Origin: Hyphomicrobiales bacterium
GTDB lineage: Bacteria; Pseudomonadota; Alphaproteobacteria; Rhizobiales; Xanthobacteraceae
NCBI GenBank assembly: GCA_003169835.1
Contig: PNAI01000042.1
Location: 50,761-114,760, forward strand
DNA length: 64,000 nucleotides
Reading direction: 5' to 3'
Translations under genes and position numbers: made by a program
Notes under the pieces: generated by a model
Database searches by the model: none
The model's input: the letters and a program-made list of their open reading frames with translations, nothing else
What the model was told of the DNA's origin: nothing
Part shown: piece after piece, positions 53,842 to 62,427 of the stretch
How the letters are laid out: each line of letters opens with the position of its first letter
Position numbering within the stretch: the stretch's first letter is position 1

Positions 53842-55068
53842 ATGCTAATGACTCGGCCAACGAGCGCGGCAGGCAAGATCGCGATCGCGATGTTGACGGC
53901 GGACGCCGTATTTGAGCAGTCCGCGCGCGCAACGTTTGGTGCGAGCCCGCAAATCGAATTGCGCGTGATTTCCGGCACTGTGGTCACCGCCGGCGACGTA
54001 TTTGACGCTGAAGGCGCCGCTGTCGTCGTGATCGATCTTGATGCCAGCCGCGAAGACGAAATCCAGGCGCTTGTGCGGTTGACGTCGCGCATCGGCACGC
54101 GTGCGCCGGTGGTGGTCATCACCCAGGCTTTTGATGAGGCCGTCGCGCGCCGCCTGCTTCAAATGCGGGTCGCCGATTTTATGGCCAAGCCGGTGCAGCC
54201 CATCGAGCTGGTGCGCACCTGCGCTCGCGTCGCATTAGGCCCCGCGGTGAGCGGGGAAACGGAAGCGCAGATCACCACGTTTCTGCCGGCAGTCGGTGGC
54301 GCCGGCGTGACCACCCTCGCGATCCAAACGGCACTGCTGCTGCTCACAAGCGGTCCTCGCGGACGATCGTCGACCTGCCTGGTCGATCTCGATTTCCAGC
54401 ACGGCGCCTGCGCAGACTATCTCGACCTCGAACCGCGTCTTGATTTGAAGGAAATAGAACCGCGCCCGGAGCGCCTCGATCGGCAGCTCCTTGAGGTTAT
54501 GATTTCGCGTCATTCGTCGGGACTGGCCGTCGTCGCCGCGCCCAACCGTCCGGCGGAGATGCGTACGTTCGATCCGGACATGGTGACCCGGCTGCTCGAT
54601 CTGGTCTCGTCGAACTTTGATTATGTCGTGATTGACATGCCGCGCACCTGGTTCTCCTGGACCGACAACGTGCTGCTGGGCTCCAACAAACTGTTCATCA
54701 TCAGCGAAATGACGATTCCGAGCTTGCGCCAGGCCAAGCAGCTCGTGTCCGCCATCCGCGAGCGCCTCGGCGACGAACCGCAGCCGCAAGTCATCGTCAA
54801 CCGCTTCGAGCAGCGGATGTTCGCAGCTGGATTGAAGCGCGCCGATGTCAAGCAGGCCTTGGGTGAGGACTTTGTCGCCGCGGTGCCAAATCATTATCGC
54901 ATCGTCCGCGAAGCGATCGATCGCGGTATTCCGCTCGAAGAGGTCAAGCCCGGCAACCAGATCACGGCCGAACTCAAGAGATTGATGCTGGCGTCGGCCG
55001 ATCCGAAAACGGTCGCGGTACAAGGCTCCGGCCAGGTCAAGAAGCTGACCCCGTCCTGGGCGCGTTGA
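53842..55068 (+). CDS. cpaE: Flp pilus assembly ATPase-like protein CpaE/TadZ
   Basis: A 408-residue cytoplasmic localisation factor. Residues about 10-125 look like a receiver-type domain (VVVIDLDASREDEIQALVRL; VADFMAKPVQPIEL). The second part is a MinD/ParA-like domain. The P-loop reads VGGAGVTT near residue 151, where typical ParA has KGGVGKTT, so the lysine is replaced and ATP hydrolysis may be weak. TadZ proteins often carry such altered loops and place the pilus at the pole. I used ATG 53842; ATG 53848 is also possible. Confidence 0.87.
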   Translation: MLMTRPTSAAGKIAIAMLTADAVFEQSARATFGASPQIELRVISGTVVTAGDVFDAEGAAVVVIDLDASREDEIQALVRLTSRIGTRAPVVVITQAFDEAVARRLLQMRVADFMAKPVQPIELVRTCARVALGPAVSGETEAQITTFLPAVGGAGVTTLAIQTALLLLTSGPRGRSSTCLVDLDFQHGACADYLDLEPRLDLKEIEPRPERLDRQLLEVMISRHSSGLAVVAAPNRPAEMRTFDPDMVTRLLDLVSSNFDYVVIDMPRTWFSWTDNVLLGSNKLFIISEMTIPSLRQAKQLVSAIRERLGDEPQPQVIVNRFEQRMFAAGLKRADVKQALGEDFVAAVPNHYRIVREAIDRGIPLEEVKPGNQITAELKRLMLASADPKTVAVQGSGQVKKLTPSWAR

Positions 55069-55082
55069 TCGAGCAGGAGCCA

Positions 55083-56513
55083 ATGGCAAGCCGTTTCACT
55101 CTTCGTCGCGCTGCAACTCCCGAGGCCGTGCCGCCAGCCGCCGAGGAGTCCTCTGCGCCGGTGGGCGCCTCTTGGACAACGCACCCCGAGCCGGACCAGG
55201 CGAAGGAACAGTTTCCCGGAGAGCAAACCAATCCATTGCTCAGCGACAAATTTCTCGATGCCAAGATTCGCCTGCATCGCCGGCTTATCGAGGAGATCAA
55301 CCTCTCCGCGCTCGAGAAACTTCCCGAAGAGGAAATGCGCCAGCAAATCCAGCAGCTCGTCACGCAATACATCGTAGTCGAGCGTCTTGCGCTCAACACG
55401 CAGGAGCTGAACGAATTCGTCAATGAAATCCTCGACGAGATGACCGGTCTTGGACCGCTCGAGCCGCTCTTAAAGGATCCGTCGATCAACGACATCCTGA
55501 TAAACGGTCACGAATGCACCTATGTGGAGCGTCATGGCATCCTTGAGCCGGTGGCTTGCCGCTTCAAGGATGAAGCGCACCTCTTGCGCATCATCAACAA
55601 GATCGTTTCGGCGGTCGGCCGGCGAGTCGATGAATCTCACCCGCTATGCGATGCGCGTTTGCTCGACGGCTCGCGCGTCAACGTCGCCGTGCGTCCGATC
55701 GGCGTCGATGGGCCGTTGGTCTCGATCCGCAAGTTTTCAAAGAAACCGCTCAATCTGAACAAGCTGGTCGAGATGGGCGCGCTCAAACCGCAGATGGCAG
55801 AATTGCTTGCTGCCGCCGTCAAAGCCCGCGTCACAACCATCATCTCGGGTGGTACCGGCTCCGGCAAGACGACGATGCTCAATGCACTCTCGGCCTTTAT
55901 CTCGGAGAAAGAGCGTCTGATCACCATTGAAGACGCGGCCGAACTTCAGTTGCAACAACCCCATGTCGCGCGCATGGAGACGCGGCCGCCGAACATTGAA
56001 GGTAAGGGCGAAATCCGTCAGCGCGAACTCGTCAAGAATGCGCTGCGCATGCGTCCGGAACGGATCATCCTCGGCGAGTGCCGCGGCGAGGAAGCCTTCG
56101 ACATGCTCCAAGCCATGAACACTGGCCACGAAGGTTCGATGGCGACGATCCACGCCAACAATCCACGCGAAGCGATCTCGCGCCTCGAGCAGATGATCGG
56201 CATGGCCGGCTTGCCGATGACCATCGCCTCGATCCGCGGGCAGATTTCCGCAGCCATTCGCATGATCGTCCAGCTCCAGCGCCTTTCCGACGGCAAGCGG
56301 CGCGTCACGAGCATCGCTGAAATTACCGGCCTTGAAGGCGATATCGTGCAGATGCAGGAAATCTTCAAATTTGTCCGCACGTCGACCAGCGAGGACGGCG
56401 CGATCGAGGGCCATTTCCAGGCGACCGGCGTGCGCCCACGCTTTCTAAGCGAACTCAGCGCGCGTGGACTAAAGGTCCCCAGCACCTTTTTTGATCCCAG
56501 TAAGCCGTTGTAG
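55083..56513 (+). CDS. cpaF: Flp pilus assembly/secretion ATPase CpaF/TadA
   Basis: A 476-residue type II/IV secretion ATPase. The Walker A is GGTGSGKTTMLNAL near 257; the Asp box lies in TIEDAAELQLQ, Walker B in RIILGECRGEEAFD, and the His box in GHEGSMATIHANN. The N-terminal domain from about 60 matches CpaF. It powers pilus polymerisation. The true start is ATG 55083 with AGGAG; a TTG overlapping the CpaE stop is in frame. It is followed five bases later by tadB. Confidence 0.95.
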   Translation: MASRFTLRRAATPEAVPPAAEESSAPVGASWTTHPEPDQAKEQFPGEQTNPLLSDKFLDAKIRLHRRLIEEINLSALEKLPEEEMRQQIQQLVTQYIVVERLALNTQELNEFVNEILDEMTGLGPLEPLLKDPSINDILINGHECTYVERHGILEPVACRFKDEAHLLRIINKIVSAVGRRVDESHPLCDARLLDGSRVNVAVRPIGVDGPLVSIRKFSKKPLNLNKLVEMGALKPQMAELLAAAVKARVTTIISGGTGSGKTTMLNALSAFISEKERLITIEDAAELQLQQPHVARMETRPPNIEGKGEIRQRELVKNALRMRPERIILGECRGEEAFDMLQAMNTGHEGSMATIHANNPREAISRLEQMIGMAGLPMTIASIRGQISAAIRMIVQLQRLSDGKRRVTSIAEITGLEGDIVQMQEIFKFVRTSTSEDGAIEGHFQATGVRPRFLSELSARGLKVPSTFFDPSKPL

Positions 56514-56518
56514 CCGCC

Positions 56519-57487
56519 ATGCCATTCGAACTCGACTCCGTCCATCTGGTCTACCTGTTGGTCGCAATCTCGGCGGGATTGTTTGCCGAGGGCATGTATC
56601 TGTTGTTCTTCAATTCGCGGTCCTACCGCAAGAACATCAATCGCCGCCTCCAGCTCATGGCCGACGAACCCAACCGCGAATCCATGCTGGTGCAGCTCCG
56701 CCGCGAACGCGGCCTCACCGGCGGCGGAGATTTTCGTTTGCCGCTCATTGCACTCAACCGTCTGATCCTGCAATCCGGAGTGTCGATTGACCTCACCAAG
56801 CTAGTCGTCATTGTCGCGTTTGTCGCATTGCTGGCCTTCGGAACCGTGCTGGTCATTCGCGCGCAATGGCTTGAAGCGTTTATGGCCGCCGCCGTCTGCG
56901 GGTTGGTCTTGCCACTTCTCGCGCTGAAGATGTTGCGCAGCCGCAGGCAGAAGGCCTTTGGCGCGCAATTCCCCGACGCGCTCGACATCATCGTGCGAAG
57001 TCTCCGCGCCGGCCATCCAGTCCCGATAGCCATCACGATGGTTGCGCGCGAATCGCCGGATCCAATCGGCACCGAGTTCGGCATCATCGCCGACGAAATC
57101 ACCTATGGTGCGGATCTCGAAACCGCGATGCGCAATCTCTTTTTCCGCATCGGCCAGGATGATCTGCCGCTATTTGTCACCGCGGTTGCGATCCAGGGAT
57201 CGACCGGCGGCAATCTCGGCGAGATTCTCGCAAACCTGTCCGCGGTCATTCGTCAACGCTTCAAGATGCGCCGCAAGATACGCGCCCTGGCGGCCGAAGG
57301 TCGCGCGTCCGCGCTGATTTTATCGTCGCTGCCGATCGTCATGTTTATGATTGTTCAGCTTGTCGCACCGGATTTTTATGGCAGCGTTTGGCATGAGGAC
57401 ATTACGAAAACCATTTTGGCAACCGCGGGCGGCTGGATGGCCTGCGGCAATTTCATCATGTATAAAATGGTGAATTTCAGGATCTGA
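56519..57487 (+). CDS. tadB: Tad inner-membrane platform protein TadB
   Basis: A 322-residue membrane protein of the type II secretion F (GspF) family. There is one helix near the N-terminus, two near 95-145 and two near the end. The conserved cytoplasmic GspF domain includes PDALDIIVRSLRAGHPVPIAI and GSTGGNLGEILANLSAVIRQR. It sits between cpaF and tadC at two to five bases, fitting a single transcript. Confidence 0.94.
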   Translation: MPFELDSVHLVYLLVAISAGLFAEGMYLLFFNSRSYRKNINRRLQLMADEPNRESMLVQLRRERGLTGGGDFRLPLIALNRLILQSGVSIDLTKLVVIVAFVALLAFGTVLVIRAQWLEAFMAAAVCGLVLPLLALKMLRSRRQKAFGAQFPDALDIIVRSLRAGHPVPIAITMVARESPDPIGTEFGIIADEITYGADLETAMRNLFFRIGQDDLPLFVTAVAIQGSTGGNLGEILANLSAVIRQRFKMRRKIRALAAEGRASALILSSLPIVMFMIVQLVAPDFYGSVWHEDITKTILATAGGWMACGNFIMYKMVNFRI

Positions 57488-57489
57488 CC

Positions 57490-58446
57490 ATGAATTACAT
57501 TGGTGTGTTCTCAGGCATGTTCGGCGACAGCGACAGCATGATGCTGGCGTTGCTCGTATTCCTTGCCGCCGCAACACTTGCGTTTTGCGCCATGGCGGCC
57601 GTGCAGATTCGCGGCTCGTTCAGACGGCGTGCTGCCGGTCTCACACCCACGATAGAATATGCCCATCGGCCGCGCGCGTTGCGCCATTCAAGCTTCAGAC
57701 TTGCTCAAAATTTGATTGAGTACGCTACCAGGCACTACGCCTCGAGCGACCAAGACGACATGAAGGTGTTGCGCGGCAGGTTGATCAAGGCCGGCATCTT
57801 CGATCCGCGTGCCGTGGGTTATTTCTTTTTCGCCCGCACGACATTCGCGATCGGCCTTGCGACGGCCATCTACTTTTTTGCGCCCGTGCAGGAACACAGT
57901 ACTGTGATCTGGTTTCTGGTCATCCTTGGCGGCATCATCGGATATGTTGGACCCAGCATTTACATCGACCGTCGAATAAAATCCCGGCGGCTTGAGCACC
58001 AGGCGGGGTTCCCCGACTTCATGGATCTGCTTGTGGTCTGCGCGGACGCTGGGCTTAGCATGGAAGCCTCGCTCGATCGCGTCGGACGCGAGCTCGGCGA
58101 CAGCTATCCTTCGCTCACCGCCAACATTCACATGGCCAATCTGGAAATCCGCGCCGGCCGCACCATGAGTAATGCGCTCGAGCATCTCAGCGAGCGCCTC
58201 GGCCTTGACGAGGCACGCTCCTTCGCCGTGCTGATCCAGCAGTCGGCGGAACTGGGCTCGAGCATCACCGACGCGTTGCGCGTCTATAGCGACGACATGC
58301 GTCACAAGCGGCTCTCTCGCGCCGAAGAAAAGGCCTACAGCCTGCCGGCCAAACTGTCGCTTCCGATGATGATCTGCATCTTCCCGGTGATTTTCGTTGT
58401 GATCATGTTGCCGGTCTACGTCCGCCTGCATCTGGGGAATTACTGA
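57490..58446 (+). CDS. tadC: Tad inner-membrane platform protein TadC
   Basis: A 318-residue GspF-family partner of TadB. Conserved GspF region: FPDFMDLLVVCADAGLSMEASLDRV and ERLGLDEARSFAVLIQQSAELGSSI, with helices near 15-35, 110-150 and 290-312. It starts two bases behind tadB. The pilus genes after it are only tadD; pilin and minor pilin (tadEFG) genes are not in the window. Confidence 0.94.
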   Translation: MNYIGVFSGMFGDSDSMMLALLVFLAAATLAFCAMAAVQIRGSFRRRAAGLTPTIEYAHRPRALRHSSFRLAQNLIEYATRHYASSDQDDMKVLRGRLIKAGIFDPRAVGYFFFARTTFAIGLATAIYFFAPVQEHSTVIWFLVILGGIIGYVGPSIYIDRRIKSRRLEHQAGFPDFMDLLVVCADAGLSMEASLDRVGRELGDSYPSLTANIHMANLEIRAGRTMSNALEHLSERLGLDEARSFAVLIQQSAELGSSITDALRVYSDDMRHKRLSRAEEKAYSLPAKLSLPMMICIFPVIFVVIMLPVYVRLHLGNY

Positions 58447-58561
58447 AGCGTCCGCGTATCTAAAAATACAGCTATATCAATATGATAACGCGGCGCTCAA
58501 TGACCTTCGAGCAGTTTTTTAACCATCCTCGCCTAGCTTCGGGCTTTACCGGAGTGCGCGT

Positions 58562-59137
58562 ATGCGAGTTGGAAGTGCTCGAGTTTTTTTCATTGCGGCG
58601 GCATGCCTGATCGGGTTGGCAGGCTGTCAAACCACCGCAGATGTCACTGGGGCGACAAAGCCCGGCGACGACTCGTTCGCGACCGCCGCGCTGCCCGATA
58701 CCACCGGATCTGTGGCCGCGCCGGGTGAGGCGCCGGCGAGTGCTCCCGAGATACTCGGCAGCGATCCCAATGACGATCTCGGCTTGGCGAAAAAATACTT
58801 CCGCCAAGGCGGGTTCGGTATGGCAGAGCGTCATTTCCGCAAGGCCGTCGAGCTTCATCCGCGCGACGCCGAGGCCTGGGTCGGACTTGCGGCGTCCTAT
58901 GATCGCCTGCGCCGCTTTGATCTTGCCGACCGCGCCTACCGGCAAGCCTTCAAGATCATCGGTCCAACTCCGGAGCTTCTCAATAACCAAGGTTATTCAC
59001 TCATGCTGCGCGGTGATTATCGTCGCGCCCGCGCGACGCTGCTCGCGGCAAAGAGCAAGGACCCGAGAAGTCCCTACATCAAGAGCAACCTCGAATTGCT
59101 TGAAGAGTCGCAGCGCAAAGCCAAGGCCATCAATTAG
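58562..59137 (+). CDS. tadD: TadD-like TPR lipoprotein
   Basis: A 191-residue lipoprotein (signal with LIGLAGC). Two to three TPR units follow from about 70 (LGLAKKYFRQGGFGMAERHFRKAVELHP, AWVGLAASYDRLRRFDLADRAYRQAFKI, YSLMLRGDYRRARATLLAAK). TadD-type proteins are needed for pilus assembly as secretin helpers. It is 115 bases after tadC, so a separate promoter is possible. The stop codon overlaps a palindromic repeat. Confidence 0.87.
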   Translation: MRVGSARVFFIAAACLIGLAGCQTTADVTGATKPGDDSFATAALPDTTGSVAAPGEAPASAPEILGSDPNDDLGLAKKYFRQGGFGMAERHFRKAVELHPRDAEAWVGLAASYDRLRRFDLADRAYRQAFKIIGPTPELLNNQGYSLMLRGDYRRARATLLAAKSKDPRSPYIKSNLELLEESQRKAKAIN

Positions 59138-59240
59138 AGCATGATCCCGAAAAGTGGAAACCGGTTTTCAGAAAAGATCATGCTCAAACAAAAAGCTAGA
59201 ACCCCGCTCTGATTCCATCAAGGTGGATAAGGTTCTAGCG
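59137..59240. repeat. Dispersed Hyphomicrobiales repeat with nested palindromes
   Basis: GAGCATGATC (59137-59146) pairs with GATCATGCTC (59176-59185), with an inner GAAAA...TTTTC pair. A second arm follows (AAGCTAGAACCCCGCTCTGATTCCA...GGTTCTAGCG). I know this element from many Bradyrhizobiaceae intergenic regions. It begins inside the tadD stop codon and could end the transcript. Confidence 0.8.
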
Positions 59241-59363
59241 CTCCCGGCAGCTTGTATCTGAAATCCTTCCTGCAACATCAGTTTTGCTCGCCCGATCTGG
59301 CGCGCTGGACTTTGCACGCCTTCCGTGGCACCCCAATTTCATTGGGTTTGTCCGGAGGTACGC

Positions 59364-59855
59364 ATGTTCGACGCGTTCAAGAGTTTTGTCGCCGACCTGA
59401 CCAGCGGCGACAAACATCCAGGCGAGTTTGACGAGGATGACTATCGCTTGGCCGCGGCCGCGCTTCTCATTCATGCCGCCGCGATCGATGGCAATATTTC
59501 CGCCGCCGGGCGCGATCTGCTCCACGCCATGCTCAAACAGCGCTTCAATCTCGATGACGAGGCAACCGAAAAGCTGGTTGAGGCGGCAACTGCAGCCGAG
59601 CACGAGGCGGTCGACCTTTATCATTTCACCCGCAAGCTCGACCGCTCGCTCGATGAAGAGGGCCGTCTGCGCCTGATCGAGATGATGTGGCAGATCGCCT
59701 TTGCCGACGGCCGCGTCACGGAATTCGAAGACAATCTGATCTGGCGCGCCGCCGACTTGCTCGGCGTTTCCTCGCACGAACGTCTCGCATTGCGCCAGCG
59801 CGTCGCCAGCGCGTCCAAACTTGGTGCGAATCCTGGCGCGAAGTCCGGCATATGA
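59364..59855 (+). CDS. TerB-like (tellurite resistance B family) protein
   Basis: A 163-residue all-helical cytoplasmic protein. ATG 59364 has GGAGG six bases upstream; the frame before it is non-coding. TerB features are YRLAAAALLIHAAAIDGNISAAG and EEGRLRLIEMMWQIAFADGRVTEFEDNLIWRAADLLGV, two repeats of Asp-containing loops that can bind metal. The role in this organism is unknown; such proteins are common in Rhizobiales. It overlaps the SDR gene by four bases (ATGA). Confidence 0.88.
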   Translation: MFDAFKSFVADLTSGDKHPGEFDEDDYRLAAAALLIHAAAIDGNISAAGRDLLHAMLKQRFNLDDEATEKLVEAATAAEHEAVDLYHFTRKLDRSLDEEGRLRLIEMMWQIAFADGRVTEFEDNLIWRAADLLGVSSHERLALRQRVASASKLGANPGAKSGI

Positions 59856-60649
59856 CACCCGTCACAATCATCACCGGAGCGTCCGCCGGCATCGGGTCTG
59901 AGCTGGCGCGCGTCTTTGCGCGCAATGGCCACGCTCTTGTGCTCCTCGCGCGTCGCAAAGAACGATTAGCCGCGCTGGCCGCCGAAATCGCAGCGACAGG
60001 AAAGCCGGAGCCCATGGTGCTGGCAGTCGATCTCTCGGTTCGCGACGCTGTCGCGCGAGTTTCCGACGCGCTCGCCACCCGCGAACTTGAGCCACAATTT
60101 ATTGTCAACAATGCAGGCTTCGGCTTGCTTGGTCCGGCCTCAGCGCTCGATCGAGCCGAACAATGCAATATGATCGAACTCAATATCCGTACGTTGACCG
60201 ATTTTTCCCTTGCCTTCGTCGACAGCCTCGCGCTCCATCGTGGCGGCGTGCTCAATGTCGCCTCCGTCGCGGGATTCCTGCCGGGCCCGGGAATGGCGGT
60301 CTACTACGCCACCAAGGCCTACGTGCTCTCGTTCAGCGAAGCGCTCCACCAAGAGCTCAAAGCACGCGGCGTGCGCGTGACCTGTCTGTGTCCCGGGCCG
60401 GTCGCAACCGAATTTGCGTCCCGTGCCGGCGCCGTCGAAGGTGGCGCGCCGGCATTGCTCTCCCTATCCGCTGCGCGCGTGGCCGAAGCCGGTTATCTCG
60501 GCCTAATGCGCGGGCAACGGGTCGTCGTGCCGGGCATCGCGAATAAGATCGTTTCATTCCTTCCGCGTATCGTCCCGCGTCCGCTGCTGCTTTCGGTTCT
60601 CGCGAAGCGGCAGAAGCGCCGCACGCCAAGCCCCGCGCCTCGCACATAG
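59852..60649 (+). CDS. Short-chain dehydrogenase/reductase
   Basis: A 265-residue NAD(P)-dependent oxidoreductase. The cofactor loop is TGASAGIG (residues 8-15) with NNAG near 89; the catalytic Ser is in NVASVAG and Tyr-x3-Lys in YYATK near 151. The sequence resembles the SDR group with a C-terminal hydrophobic tail (FLPRIVPRPLLLSVLAKRQKRR). It starts inside the TerB stop codon, so the two are coupled. The substrate is unknown. Confidence 0.92.
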   Translation: MTPVTIITGASAGIGSELARVFARNGHALVLLARRKERLAALAAEIAATGKPEPMVLAVDLSVRDAVARVSDALATRELEPQFIVNNAGFGLLGPASALDRAEQCNMIELNIRTLTDFSLAFVDSLALHRGGVLNVASVAGFLPGPGMAVYYATKAYVLSFSEALHQELKARGVRVTCLCPGPVATEFASRAGAVEGGAPALLSLSAARVAEAGYLGLMRGQRVVVPGIANKIVSFLPRIVPRPLLLSVLAKRQKRRTPSPAPRT

Positions 60650-60734
60650 CGGTCCGGCATCGAAAGCTTGCAATCGCGTGTTAACGGCCGTGTGATTTGA
60701 TAGTATTTTGGATGCGAACTTTTGGTGTCTTCCA

Positions 60735-61451
60735 ATGACTCTTCCGGTTCTCATTGTTCTCCATCAGGAGCAATCGACGCCCGGTCGCATCGGCCAATAT
60801 CTTAGGCACCGCGGATTTCCGCTCGATATCCGCCGGCCGCGCTACGACGATCCGCTTCCTGAAACATTGCAAGGGCACTCCGGCGTCGTCATTTTCGGTG
60901 GCCCGCAGAGCGCCAACGACAAAGAAGATTTCATCCGCCGCGAGATCGATTGGATCGGCGTACCGCTCGCCGAGAAGAAGCCGTTTCTTGGCGTCTGCCT
61001 CGGCGCCCAGATGCTGGCGCAAAAGCTTGGCGCGCGAGTCTACCCGCATCCCGAAGGCCACGCCGAGGTCGGCTATTATCCGATTCGTCCAACCGAATTC
61101 GGTCGCGAGATCTGCCCGACCTGGCCCGACCACGTCTACCAATGGCATCGCGAGGGATTCGACTTGCCGCGCGACGCTAACCTGCTGGCGGAGGGCGATG
61201 CCTTCCCGGTGCAGGCATTTCGCTACAACGGCGCAGCCTATGCCTTGCAATTCCACGTTGATGTCACCCACGCCATGATGTGCCGCTGGACCACGCGTGG
61301 CCACGCCCGCATGGAGCTGCCGAACGCTATGCCACGTTCCGCGCATTTCGAGGGTCGTCTTCTGCACGACGCGGCAGGCCGCGCCTGGCTCAATGCCTTC
61401 CTTGATCGCTGGATCGAGCGCGTGCCACACGACCAGCCGGCGGAACGCTAG
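60735..61451 (+). CDS. Class I glutamine amidotransferase-like protein
   Basis: A 238-residue cytoplasmic protein. The nucleophile is Cys in GVCLGAQMLAQKLG near 88, after the family's GGPQSANDKEDFIRREIDWI. The His is in QFHVDVTH near 175, but the next triad residue is Asp where Glu is usual. Such stand-alone domains release ammonia for, or hydrolyse, gamma-glutamyl compounds. ATG 60735 lies close to the end of the SDR gene; no strong ribosome site is visible. Confidence 0.82.
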   Translation: MTLPVLIVLHQEQSTPGRIGQYLRHRGFPLDIRRPRYDDPLPETLQGHSGVVIFGGPQSANDKEDFIRREIDWIGVPLAEKKPFLGVCLGAQMLAQKLGARVYPHPEGHAEVGYYPIRPTEFGREICPTWPDHVYQWHREGFDLPRDANLLAEGDAFPVQAFRYNGAAYALQFHVDVTHAMMCRWTTRGHARMELPNAMPRSAHFEGRLLHDAAGRAWLNAFLDRWIERVPHDQPAER

Positions 61452-61587
61452 TAACGCTGCAGGAGGCCATTCGTCCTATTCATCCCAGGCTTGCAGAGTG
61501 AACAATGGCACGGTGCCTGGAAATGAGCCGGCCATTCCGTTACATTCGGTCCAAGAAATTCACTGAAAATTGGTCGGGAGGTAATCC

Positions 61588-62427
61588 ATGAAGCTTGCAA
61601 CGCTTATCGCCACCGCTGTGACGCTGTCGCTCACGGCTGCGCCAAGCCTAGCCCAAAACAAATCTGCAAAAGCCAAATCCGGCGTCGACAAGCTCTATGT
61701 CCTCAACTGCGGCGAAGGCATCGCCGGTGACATTTCGCGCTGGTCGCCCGGCGTCAACGTCGGAAAGTCGATGCCGTTTGTCGACAATTGCTACCTCATC
61801 CGCCACACGACCGGGTGGATGCTGTGGGACACCGGTGTGTCCGACGCGATTGCGGCGATGCCCGACGGGTTGGCGCCTGCCGATCCGAAAGCGACACATT
61901 GGAACCGGCCGAAGACGCTCGCGAGCCAGCTCGAACAACTTGGCGTAAAGCCATCCGACATCAAGTTCCTGGCGGTCTCGCATACGCATCCCGACCACAC
62001 TGGCAATGTGGAGATGTTCTCCAATGCGATGCTTTTCGTACAGAAGGCGGAATACGAATGGCCGGGAGCGAACAACGCGCCGCGCTTTAAGCCGGAACAC
62101 CCGGTGACCAAGCTGGAAGGAGACCGCGACGTGTTTGGCGACGGCAGCGTAACGATCATCGCAACGCCCGGTCATACGCCGGGCCATCAGTCGCTGCTGG
62201 TGAAGCTGCCCAAGACCGGCGCGCTGTTGCTCACCGGAGACGCAGTCCACTTCAAGAGCAACTGGGATAATCGCGGCGTGCCCTCGAACAATTTCGACAA
62301 GGACAAGACGGCCGCATCCATGCAGCGCATGGCCGATGTTTTGGCCAAGGAAAAAGCGCAACTTTGGATCAACCACGACAAGGCGCAGCGCGACACCCTG
62401 AAACTGTCACCCAATTTCTATGAATGA
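61588..62427 (+). CDS. Exported metallo-beta-lactamase-fold hydrolase, AHL-lactonase-like
   Basis: A 279-residue protein with a signal peptide (ending SLAQN), so it acts in the periplasm or outside. The binuclear zinc motif is SHTHPDHTGN near residue 131. Further ligands are in TPGHTPGHQS and LTGDAVHF. The N-terminal LYVLNCGEG and the length fit the N-acyl-homoserine lactonase group. It may degrade acyl-homoserine lactones or another lactone; substrate assignment is by family only. GGGAGG is upstream of ATG 61588. Confidence 0.85.
   Translation: MKLATLIATAVTLSLTAAPSLAQNKSAKAKSGVDKLYVLNCGEGIAGDISRWSPGVNVGKSMPFVDNCYLIRHTTGWMLWDTGVSDAIAAMPDGLAPADPKATHWNRPKTLASQLEQLGVKPSDIKFLAVSHTHPDHTGNVEMFSNAMLFVQKAEYEWPGANNAPRFKPEHPVTKLEGDRDVFGDGSVTIIATPGHTPGHQSLLVKLPKTGALLLTGDAVHFKSNWDNRGVPSNNFDKDKTAASMQRMADVLAKEKAQLWINHDKAQRDTLKLSPNFYE

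Noticed and set aside
58475..58487. TATCAATATGATA palindrome upstream of tadD
   Set aside because: Short and AT-only; no second copy and no promoter elements at clear spacing, so not called an operator.
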